Below, one piece after another: positions 6,395 through 12,572 of a stretch of 20,370 nucleotides of DNA. A program made the translations under genes and the position numbers. Origin of the DNA: DATLFQ01 sp035540915 (GTDB taxonomy: Bacteria > Actinomycetota > Acidimicrobiia > Acidimicrobiales > GCA-2861595); the NCBI GenBank assembly GCA_035540915.1, contig DATLFQ010000040.1, positions 1-20,370 on the forward strand, written 5' to 3'. Every line of letters begins with the position of its first letter. The stretch's first letter is position 1. The notes beneath the pieces were generated by a model. It did not search any database. It saw nothing but the letters and a program-made list of their open reading frames with translations, and was not told the origin of the DNA.

Positions 6395-8392
6395 ATGGCA
6401 CGCCAACCGGCCCAGGTCTACAGCGACCGCTACGAGATCGTCCGCCAGATCGCCCGCGGCGGCATGGCCGAGGTCTATCTGGCGCGGGACCAGTTGCTGG
6501 ACCGGCCGGTCGCCCTGAAGGTCCTCTATCCGGAGCTGTCCATCGACCCGTCGTTCGTCGAGCGCTTCCGGCGGGAGGCCCAGTCGGCCGCAAACCTCAG
6601 TCATCCCAACATCGTCTCGGTCTACGACTGGGGCGAAGAGGACGACACGTACTACATCGTCATGGAGTACGTGAGTGGGCGGGCTCTGTCGTCGATGGTC
6701 CGCGCCGGTCCCATCGACCCCGACCAGGCCGCAGCCATCGGCGCCGACGTCGCTGCCGCCCTCGCCTTCGCGCACCGCAGCGGCGTCGTGCACCGCGACG
6801 TGAAGCCGGGCAACGTCCTGCTCGACGACAACGACCACGTGAAGGTGACCGACTTCGGCATCGCCCGCGCCGCCGACAGCAAGGAGAACCTGACCCAGAC
6901 CGGTGCGGTCATGGGCACCGCGACCTACTTCTCGCCCGAGCAGGCCCAGGGCTCCCGCGTGGACGCCCGCAGCGACGTCTACTCCCTCGGGATCGTCCTC
7001 TACGAGATGGTGACCGGCCAACCCCCGTTCGCCGGCGACAACCCGGTGAGCATCGCCTACAAGCACGTCAAGGAGCCGCCCGTTCCGCCCCGGGCGCTGA
7101 ACCCGTCGGTGCCCGGCGGCTTCGAGGCGGTGATCCTCAAGGCGATGGCCAAGGACCCGGCGGACCGCTACGCCAGTGCCGACGAGCTGCGGGCCGACCT
7201 GCAGCGCTACCGCCAGGGCCAGCGGGTGCGGGCCGCAGCGGCCCCCGTCCGGACACCGGTCGAGGACGAGACCATCGCGATGCGCACCGTGGAGCGGGGT
7301 GAGGCGCCGTCGGGCGCGACGCGGGTACTGCCCACGCCGGTCGCCGTCGAGGAGTTCGGCGCCCGGCGCAGCGGCGCCTACGTCGCCCTCCTGGTGGGCA
7401 TGCTCGCCGTGCTGGCGGTCCTGCTGTTCCTGCTGGCGCGCACGCTGGGCATCTTCGGCGGCGAGACCACCGCGTCACGGGTCGTTGTGCCGGCCGTGAC
7501 CGGTGAGCTGGCCGAGGAAGCCCAGGCGACGCTGGAGGGCCTGGGCCTGCGCGTGGAGCAGCGCCTGGAGGACAACGAGGCCGACGCCGGCGTGGTCTTC
7601 GACCAGGACCCCGAGGCCGACACGCGCGTCGAGCGCGACTCGCTGGTGACGCTGCGCGTGTCGCGCGGCCAGCAGCCCGTCGAGGTCCCGTCGGTGGTCG
7701 GCCAGAACGAGGAGGACGCCATCACCGCCCTCTCGCGCATCGGGCTGGAAGCGGAGACGACGCTTCGGGCCGACGAGACCCAGCCGGCCGGCCGCGTGAT
7801 CTCTCAGCAGCCTCGCGCCGGGACCGAGGCCGAGAAGGGGTCGTCGGTGGTCCTCACCGTCTCCAGCGGCCGGCCCAAGGTCGCCGTGCCGGCCGTGGCC
7901 GGCAAGGACGCCACCGCCGCCAGCGACGACATCATCAACGCCGGCCTGCGCGTTCGGACCGTCAACGAGCCCTCGGCCGGCACCGAACGGGGCCGGGTGA
8001 TCCGCACCGACCCGCCCGCCGGTTCGCAGATCGACAAGGGCGAAACGGTGTCGATCTTCGTCTCCACGGGGGCCGAGACGACCCGGGTGCCCAACGTCGT
8101 CGGTCGCCGGCTGGAAGAGGCCAGCGCCGCGCTGGAGGCCCTCGGCCTGGCCGTGCGCGCCGAGAACGTGGTGGTGAGCAGCGAGGGCGACGACGGTCGC
8201 GTGCTCGAGCAGAGCCCGAGCTCGGGCAGCGAGGCGCAGAAGGGGTCGACGGTGGTCCTGCGCGTCGGCCGGCGCTCGTCGGCCCCGTCCACGACCTCGC
8301 CCAACGTCACGTCGCCGCCGAGCTCCTCCACCTCCACCACCACGACCACGACGACGACGCAGCCGGGCAACCGCCAGCCGGGCCAGCCCTAG
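6395..8392 (+). CDS. pknB: Ser/Thr protein kinase with four PASTA repeats (PknB)
   Basis: The product has 665 residues. The kinase domain covers about 12-275 with glycine loop RGGMAEVYLA (21-30), K42, HRDVKPGN (133-140, D135), DFG (153-155) and APE-equivalent SPEQ (180-183). The activation loop has T167 and T169, matching T171 and T173 of M. tuberculosis PknB. A juxtamembrane linker is followed by a transmembrane helix at about 327-348 and four PASTA repeats (about 361-425, 427-492, 494-559 and 561-625) that bind muropeptides or lipid II outside the cell. A Ser/Thr/Pro tail ends the protein. It is the only kinase in the cluster; mycobacteria also carry pknA here. Its stop overlaps that of convergent trpG. 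Confidence 0.97.
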   Translation: MARQPAQVYSDRYEIVRQIARGGMAEVYLARDQLLDRPVALKVLYPELSIDPSFVERFRREAQSAANLSHPNIVSVYDWGEEDDTYYIVMEYVSGRALSSMVRAGPIDPDQAAAIGADVAAALAFAHRSGVVHRDVKPGNVLLDDNDHVKVTDFGIARAADSKENLTQTGAVMGTATYFSPEQAQGSRVDARSDVYSLGIVLYEMVTGQPPFAGDNPVSIAYKHVKEPPVPPRALNPSVPGGFEAVILKAMAKDPADRYASADELRADLQRYRQGQRVRAAAAPVRTPVEDETIAMRTVERGEAPSGATRVLPTPVAVEEFGARRSGAYVALLVGMLAVLAVLLFLLARTLGIFGGETTASRVVVPAVTGELAEEAQATLEGLGLRVEQRLEDNEADAGVVFDQDPEADTRVERDSLVTLRVSRGQQPVEVPSVVGQNEEDAITALSRIGLEAETTLRADETQPAGRVISQQPRAGTEAEKGSSVVLTVSSGRPKVAVPAVAGKDATAASDDIINAGLRVRTVNEPSAGTERGRVIRTDPPAGSQIDKGETVSIFVSTGAETTRVPNVVGRRLEEASAALEALGLAVRAENVVVSSEGDDGRVLEQSPSSGSEAQKGSTVVLRVGRRSSAPSTTSPNVTSPPSSSTSTTTTTTTTQPGNRQPGQP

Positions 8393-8994
8393 GGGCTCGG
8401 AGCCGCTCCCGCCGCAGCGGCCATGTCGAGGAAGTTGCGCAGCAGGGGGCGCCCCACCGGGGTCAGGATCGACTCGGGGTGGAACTGCACACCCTCGATC
8501 GGCAGCTCCCGGTGCCGCACGGCCATGATGACGCCCTCGCCGGTCTCGGCCGTCACCTCCAGCTCCGCGGGGACCGAGGCGGGTTCGATCACCAGGGAGT
8601 GGTAGCGGGTCGCTTCGAAGGGGTCGTCCAGCCCGGCCAGCACGCCGACCCCCCGGTGGTGTACGGCCGAGGTCTTGCCGTGCATGACCTCGGGGGCCCG
8701 GACGATGCGGCCCCCGAACACCTCGCCGATGCACTGGTGCCCCAGGCACACGCCCAGCACGGGCACCCGGTCCGTCGCCAGCCGCTCGATCAGCGCGTTG
8801 CTGATGCCGGCATCGGCCGGCCGGCCCGGACCGGGGCTGACGACGACGGCGTCGGGCGCGAGCGCCAGGGCCTGGTCGACCGAGATGGCGTCGTTGCGCT
8901 CGACGACGGGATCGGCGCCCAGCTCACCCAGGTACTGGACGAGGTTGTAGACGAAGCTGTCGTAGTTGTCGACGACCAGCACCCGCAGCCCCAT
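8389..8994 (-). CDS. trpG: Glutamine amidotransferase, anthranilate/aminodeoxychorismate synthase component II
   Basis: This 201-residue class I glutamine amidotransferase releases ammonia from glutamine for TrpE or PabB, which make anthranilate or aminodeoxychorismate. The motifs are VDNYDSFVYNL (8-18), SPGPGRP (53-59), the nucleophile GVCLGHQ (C83) and FHPES (H172, E174), so the triad is complete. Sequence does not separate TrpG from PabA, and many bacteria use one protein for both. Its place beside pknB matches M. tuberculosis trpG (Rv0013). The ATG at 8994 lies 8 bases after TACAGT. The stop shares CTAG (8389-8392) with the pknB stop. An in-frame extension to 9111 would run across crgA. 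Confidence 0.93.
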   Translation of the reverse strand: MGLRVLVVDNYDSFVYNLVQYLGELGADPVVERNDAISVDQALALAPDAVVVSPGPGRPADAGISNALIERLATDRVPVLGVCLGHQCIGEVFGGRIVRAPEVMHGKTSAVHHRGVGVLAGLDDPFEATRYHSLVIEPASVPAELEVTAETGEGVIMAVRHRELPIEGVQFHPESILTPVGRPLLRNFLDMAAAAGAAPSP

Positions 8995-9002
8995 CGGCGT
9001 CG

Positions 9003-9008
9003 ACTGTA
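9003..9008 (-). promoter_or_regulatory. -10 element of trpG
   Basis: The minus strand reads TACAGT, 8 bases before the ATG at 8994, and there is no room for a Shine-Dalgarno. This indicates a leaderless or near-leaderless start. It lies in the 59-base divergent region shared with crgA. Confidence 0.5.
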
Positions 9009-9041
9009 GGGCCCGCTCCCGGGCCGGCGGCCACCGATCGC

Positions 9042-9047
9042 TAGTCT
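9042..9047 (+). promoter_or_regulatory. -10 element of crgA
   Basis: TAGTCT lies 6 bases before the crgA ATG at 9054, which implies a leaderless transcript. It faces away from the trpG promoter in the same short intergenic space. Confidence 0.5.
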
Positions 9048-9053
9048 GGCGCC

Positions 9054-9368
9054 ATGGCGCAGTCGGGTCGCAGCCGGGCCAAGGGCAAGGACTCCCCGGC
9101 GCGCAGGGCAAAGCCGCCGGCTCGTGCCACCGGCAGCGGGCGGGTCACGCCGAAGGCGTCCAACCGCTACACGCCACCGGTCCCCCGTGAGGAGCTGGTC
9201 AGCCCCAAGTGGGTGCCCATCGTGATGTTCACGCTGCTCATCGTCGGGATGGCCGTCATCATCCTGAACTACCTCGAGCTGCTGCCCGGCGGCGCCAAGA
9301 ACTGGTACCTCCTCGGAGGCCTGGGGCTCATCACCGGCGGCTTCATCACCTCGACGCGCTACCGGTAG
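9054..9368 (+). CDS. crgA: Cell-division protein CrgA
   Basis: The product has 104 residues, typical of CrgA (UPF0233) from lineages with a basic N-terminal tail. Residues 1-45 are Lys/Arg/Ala-rich. Two transmembrane helices follow at about 53-74 and 83-99, ending in the short tail TSTRYR. CrgA is an actinobacterial septal membrane protein that recruits or stabilises FtsI-type PBPs and FtsZ-ring partners. Its place beyond trpG and pknB repeats the mycobacterial order. It is convergent with the zinc-ribbon gene, with only 16 bases between stop codons. The ATG at 9054 is supported by the -10 element just upstream. Confidence 0.93.
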   Translation: MAQSGRSRAKGKDSPARRAKPPARATGSGRVTPKASNRYTPPVPREELVSPKWVPIVMFTLLIVGMAVIILNYLELLPGGAKNWYLLGGLGLITGGFITSTRYR

Positions 9369-9384
9369 ACCCCCGGGTTCCCGG

Positions 9385-9633
9385 TCAGAGGTCGCGAGAG
9401 CCCTCGAACTGCATCTCCTCCATGCAGTGCCGCGGCGGCGGCGGGTCCTCGTCGGGCGCGGCGGTCATCTTCAGCTCCACGCCGCAGCTGGTGCAGCGGT
9501 ATCGCCGGCTCACCTTGCGCATCTCCCCGGCGGGCGGCGGCTCGGGCATGGGCCGGGCCAGCGCCCGCAGCACCGCCAGCCCCAGGCGCATGACGACCAG
9601 GAAGAAGACGACCCCGATCAGCAGCTTGATCAC
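9385..9633 (-). CDS. Small membrane-anchored zinc-ribbon protein
   Basis: The product has 82 residues. An N-terminal transmembrane helix (about 3-25, IKLLIGVVFFLVVMRLGLAV) is followed by a Pro-rich spacer and a probable metal site made from RCTSCG (C-x2-C) and the later PRHCMEEM (His-Cys). It is a partial zinc-ribbon layout; the fourth ligand is probably the His, which is an inference. The function is unknown to me. The GTG start at 9633 overlaps the thiolase stop (GTGA), so the two are translationally coupled. The association with a thiolase is positional only. Confidence 0.75.
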   Translation of the reverse strand: MIKLLIGVVFFLVVMRLGLAVLRALARPMPEPPPAGEMRKVSRRYRCTSCGVELKMTAAPDEDPPPPRHCMEEMQFEGSRDL

Positions 9634-10835
9634 CGGCCGGCCCGAACCTCGGGGCTCAGCCGCTCGAACACGGTCGCGTTGGCCTGCCCGCCGCCCTCGC
9701 ACATCACCTGCAGGCCGTAGCGGCCCCCGCTGCGCTCCAGCGCACCCAGCAGCGTCGCCGCCAGGCGGGCGCCGGAGGCGCCGAGCGGGTGGCCCAGCGC
9801 GATGGCCCCGCCGTTCACGTTCACCCGGTCCATGTCGGGGTGCAGCTCCCGCTCCCACGCCAGTACCACCGACGCGAACGCCTCGTTCACCTCGAACACG
9901 TCGATGTCGTCCAGGTCGAGCTTGGCCCGCTCCAGGACGCGGCGGGTGGCCGGGGCCGGTGCCGTCAGCATGGTGACCGGGTCGACCCCGGCCAGCGCCG
10001 TGGCCACCACCCGGCCTCGCGGCGCCAGCCCCAGGGCCGAGCAGCGCTCCTCGCTCATGACCAGCACCCCGGCGGCGCCGTCGCTGATCTGCGATGAGTT
10101 GCCCGCCGTCACGACGCCGTCCACCTGGAAGGCCGGTCGGAGCGCGGCCAGCGCCTCCACCGTCGTCCCCGGACGCAGACCGTCGTCGACGGCGACGACC
10201 TCGCCGGTGTCGCGCCCGTGGTCGTCGCGCCGGGCGACGGCCACCACCTCGCCGGCGAAGCGACCCTCGGCCCAGGCCCGACCGGCCCGCAGCTGCGACC
10301 GGGCCGCGTAGCCGTCCAACTCGTCGCGTGAGAGGCCGTATCGCGCCGCCACCAGCTCCGCGCTGACGCCCTGGGGCACAAGGCCGCCCTGGTCGGCGTA
10401 GCGGGCGAACACGGCCGGGCCGAACGGCAGCCCGGCGCCCACCACCTGCATCGACGACCCCATGGGGACCCGGCTCATGGACTCGACGCCGGCCGCCACG
10501 ACCACGTCGTAGGCGCCGGCCATCACTCCCTGGACCGCGAAGTGCAGGGCCTGCTGCGAGCTGCCGCACTGGCGGTCGACCGTCACCGCGGGCACCGACT
10601 CGGGGAAGCCGGCGGCCAGGACGGCGCTGCGAGCGACATTCAGCGCCTGCTCGCCGACCTGCATCACGCAACCGACGACCACGTCGTCGATCGTCGCCGG
10701 GTCGAGGTCGCTGCGGGCGACGAGCGCCCGCAGGACCTCGGCGGTCAGGTCGACGGGGTGCCACCCTGCCAGGGCGCCGTTGCGCCGCCCGATCGGGGTG
10801 CGCACCGCGTCGACGATGACGGCGGCGGTGGGCAC
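9630..10835 (-). CDS. Thiolase (acetyl-CoA C-acetyltransferase, FadA-like)
   Basis: The product has 401 residues, the normal thiolase length. The nucleophile is C90 in VDRQCGSSQQ. Also present are NEAFASVVLAW, NVNGGAIALGHPLGASGAR (H349) and the second catalytic Cys in CEGGGQANATVF (C379). These residues catalyse thiolytic cleavage of 3-ketoacyl-CoA or the reverse condensation of two acetyl-CoA. The sequence resembles actinobacterial FadA-type beta-oxidation thiolases, including steroid-type FadA5. The exact substrate is not assignable. The GTG at 10835 is chosen because the family's conserved N-terminal strand follows at once and TAGGGT lies 7 bases upstream. The frame is open far upstream, but that part overlaps the peroxiredoxin gene. 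Confidence 0.92.
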   Translation of the reverse strand: MPTAAVIVDAVRTPIGRRNGALAGWHPVDLTAEVLRALVARSDLDPATIDDVVVGCVMQVGEQALNVARSAVLAAGFPESVPAVTVDRQCGSSQQALHFAVQGVMAGAYDVVVAAGVESMSRVPMGSSMQVVGAGLPFGPAVFARYADQGGLVPQGVSAELVAARYGLSRDELDGYAARSQLRAGRAWAEGRFAGEVVAVARRDDHGRDTGEVVAVDDGLRPGTTVEALAALRPAFQVDGVVTAGNSSQISDGAAGVLVMSEERCSALGLAPRGRVVATALAGVDPVTMLTAPAPATRRVLERAKLDLDDIDVFEVNEAFASVVLAWERELHPDMDRVNVNGGAIALGHPLGASGARLAATLLGALERSGGRYGLQVMCEGGGQANATVFERLSPEVRAGR

Positions 10836-10842
10836 CCCGCCC

Positions 10843-10848
10843 ACCCTA
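10843..10848 (-). promoter_or_regulatory. -10 element of the thiolase gene
   Basis: The minus strand reads TAGGGT, 7 bases before the GTG at 10835, in the 29-base gap after the peroxiredoxin stop. It supports separate, leaderless transcription of the thiolase and zinc-ribbon pair. Confidence 0.45.
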
Positions 10849-10864
10849 CGCCCGGCCCTGCGAG

Positions 10865-11500
10865 CTACTTGTTCGGCTGCGGGGTGATGCGGAGGTACGG
10901 CTTCTTGGTTTCCCAGCCCTTGGGGAACTTGGCCTTCGCGTCCTCGTCGGAGACGGCTGGCTGGATGATCACGTCCTGGCCGTCCTGCCAGTCGGCCGGG
11001 GTGGAGACCTGGTACTTGGCCGAGAGCTGCAGGGAGTCGATGACCCGCAGGATCTCGGCGAAGTTGCGGCCGGCGGACTGCGGATAGGTGATCGTGAGCT
11101 TGATCTTCTTGTCCGGCCCGATCACGAACACCGAGCGCACGGTCTGGGTGTCGCTCGCGTTGGGGTGGATCATGTCGTAGAGGTCGGCCACGGTCTTGTC
11201 CGGGTCGCCGATCAACGGGTAGTCGACGGCGGCCCCCTGGGTCTCCTCGATGTCGCCGACCCATCGCTCGTGATCCTCGACACTGTCGACGCTCACCGCA
11301 AGCACCTTGGTGTTGCGCTTCTCGAACTCGTCCTTCAGCTTGGCGACCACACCGAGCTCGGTGGTGCACACCGGCGTGAAGTCCCGAGGGTGGGAGAACA
11401 GCACGCCCCAGCCGTCCCCGAGGTACTCGTACAGGTTCAGCTTGCCGGCGGTCGTCTCCGCCGTGAAGTCAGGGGCCTCGTCACCGAGCCGCAGTGCCAT
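10865..11500 (-). CDS. 1-Cys peroxiredoxin (AhpC/TSA family, Prx6 type)
   Basis: The product has 211 residues. The peroxidatic site is HPRDFTPVCTTELG with C45 as the only cysteine in the whole protein, so it is a 1-Cys enzyme needing an external thiol. The C-terminal extension (WQDGQDVIIQPAVSDEDA through PYLRITPQP) is characteristic of Prx6-type proteins. It reduces H2O2 and lipid hydroperoxides in the cytoplasm. The ATG at 11500 has a strong GGGGAGGA Shine-Dalgarno, unlike most neighbours. It is transcribed divergently from the acyl-ACP desaturase across a 114-base region. Confidence 0.95.
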   Translation of the reverse strand: MALRLGDEAPDFTAETTAGKLNLYEYLGDGWGVLFSHPRDFTPVCTTELGVVAKLKDEFEKRNTKVLAVSVDSVEDHERWVGDIEETQGAAVDYPLIGDPDKTVADLYDMIHPNASDTQTVRSVFVIGPDKKIKLTITYPQSAGRNFAEILRVIDSLQLSAKYQVSTPADWQDGQDVIIQPAVSDEDAKAKFPKGWETKKPYLRITPQPNK

Positions 11501-11534
11501 CTCGTCCTCCCCATCGGTCGTCCAATAACCGACC

Positions 11535-11540
11535 AGATTA
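11535..11540 (-). promoter_or_regulatory. -10 element of the peroxiredoxin gene
   Basis: The minus strand reads TAATCT within an AT-rich patch, 34 bases before the ATG. That leaves room for the Shine-Dalgarno leader. A TTGAAC lies 19 bases upstream (11560-11565), a rather long -35 spacing. Confidence 0.45.
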
Positions 11541-11585
11541 GTCAACTTTCCCGACGACGGTTCAAGTGCCGTTCCGTTGCCGGGC

Positions 11586-11603
11586 CTACCGACCGGTCGG
11601 TAG
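11586..11603. promoter_or_regulatory. 18-bp perfect palindrome, TetR-type operator over the desaturase promoter
   Basis: CTACCGACCGGTCGGTAG is self-complementary over all 18 bases. The dyad style, ACCGAC-CGGTCGGT, is typical of operators bound by TetR-family dimers. It overlaps the first bases of the -10 element TAGCCT (11601-11606), so a bound repressor would block the desaturase promoter. The regulator gene is not in the window. The element also lies upstream of the divergent peroxiredoxin promoter. Confidence 0.65.
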
Positions 11604-11606
11604 CCT
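11601..11606 (+). promoter_or_regulatory. -10 element of the desaturase gene
   Basis: TAGCCT ends 8 bases before the GTG at 11615. It overlaps the right half of the 18-bp palindrome. No Shine-Dalgarno is visible, which suggests a leaderless start. Confidence 0.45.
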
Positions 11607-11614
11607 TTGGGACC

Positions 11615-12529
11615 GTGGAAGACGCCGCGATGCTGGCCGAGCTCGAGCCGACTGTGGGGAAGCTGGTGGACCGCCATCTCGGTCGGGCCAAGGAGTGGTT
11701 CCCCCACGAGCTCGTCCCCTGGAGCCGGGGCCGGGACTTCGAGCCGGAGGAGACCTGGGACCCCGCCGACTACCCCGTGTCCGACGCCGTGCGCAGCGCC
11801 CTGTTCCTCAACCTGCTGACCGAGGACAACCTCCCCTACTACTTCGCCCACATCGCCCGTGTCTTCGGCGACTCGGCGTGGGGGACGTGGGCCCGGCGCT
11901 GGACCGCCGAGGAGGGCCGCCACGCCATCGTCATCCGCGACTACCTCACCGTCACGCGGGCGCTGGACCCGGTCGCGCTGGAGCGGGCCCGCATGGCGCA
12001 GGTCTCGGGCGGCGTGGCTCCCGAGCCCGAGTCGGTGGCCGACACCATGGTCTACGTCGCCCTCCAGGAGCTGGCCACCCGCATCTCGCACATGAACACG
12101 GCCAAGCACCTGAACGCCGCGGACCGCACCGGCTACGAGATCATGGCCCGGGTCGCCGCCGACGAGAATTTGCACTACCTGTTCTACCGGGACGTCACCT
12201 CCGCAGCACTGGAGCTGGACCCCTCGGCGGTGGTGATGGCCCTGGAGCGCCAGGTGCGGGGCTTCGCCATGCCGGGCGTCGGCGTGCCCGACTTCGAGAC
12301 CCACGCCTCGCGCATCGCCGCGCTCGGCATCTACGACTTCGTCCAGTTCCACGACCACATCCTCCAGCCGGTGATCCTGCGCCACTGGCGCCTGGAGCTG
12401 ATCGAGGGCATCTCGGCGGCCGCCGAGGAGGCCCGGGAGCGGCTGGTGCGCCACATCACCCGGGTGGGCGCGGCGGCCCGCCGGCTGGCCCAGCGCCGGG
12501 CCGACCTCGCTGGGTTGGCGCCGGCGTAG
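11615..12529 (+). CDS. Acyl-[ACP] desaturase, soluble di-iron type (DesA-like)
   Basis: The product has 304 residues and belongs to the fatty acid desaturase type 2 family. All six di-iron ligands can be placed: E70 (LLTEDNLP), E100 and H103 (AEEGRH), E152 (LQELATR), and E184 and H187 (DENLHYLF). The enzyme introduces a cis double bond into acyl-ACP using O2 and reduced ferredoxin. M. tuberculosis homologues are DesA1 and DesA2, linked to mycolic or unsaturated fatty acid synthesis. The GTG at 11615 fits the leaderless pattern; the ATG at 11630 is an alternative five codons later. The operator-like palindrome upstream implies lipid-responsive control, which is an inference. Confidence 0.93.
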   Translation: MEDAAMLAELEPTVGKLVDRHLGRAKEWFPHELVPWSRGRDFEPEETWDPADYPVSDAVRSALFLNLLTEDNLPYYFAHIARVFGDSAWGTWARRWTAEEGRHAIVIRDYLTVTRALDPVALERARMAQVSGGVAPEPESVADTMVYVALQELATRISHMNTAKHLNAADRTGYEIMARVAADENLHYLFYRDVTSAALELDPSAVVMALERQVRGFAMPGVGVPDFETHASRIAALGIYDFVQFHDHILQPVILRHWRLELIEGISAAAEEARERLVRHITRVGAAARRLAQRRADLAGLAPA

Positions 12530-12558
12530 GCATCCACCGGGCCTGCATCTCGCGCCGG

Positions 12559-12564
12559 TACGGT
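12559..12564 (+). promoter_or_regulatory. -10 element of the methyltransferase gene
   Basis: TACGGT ends 8 bases before the GTG at 12573, with no Shine-Dalgarno. It lies in the 43-base gap after the desaturase stop, so the methyltransferase probably has its own leaderless promoter. Confidence 0.45.
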
Positions 12565-12572
12565 GGCCGGCC

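Noticed and set aside
4790..7066. 758-codon minus-strand open frame opposite rodA, pbpA and pknB
   Set aside because: The plus-strand genes carry complete catalytic motifs. The antisense product is a low-complexity His/Gly/Val/Asp sequence with no domain.
9369..9384. CCGGGTTCCCGG between crgA and the zinc-ribbon gene as a bidirectional terminator
   Set aside because: The loop would be only two bases and no T-run follows, so a hairpin terminator is not supported.
9630..11369. Thiolase with a 178-residue N-terminal extension
   Set aside because: The extra region is antisense-free but overlaps the peroxiredoxin gene in another frame and has no thiolase similarity. The GTG at 10835 starts the conserved fold.
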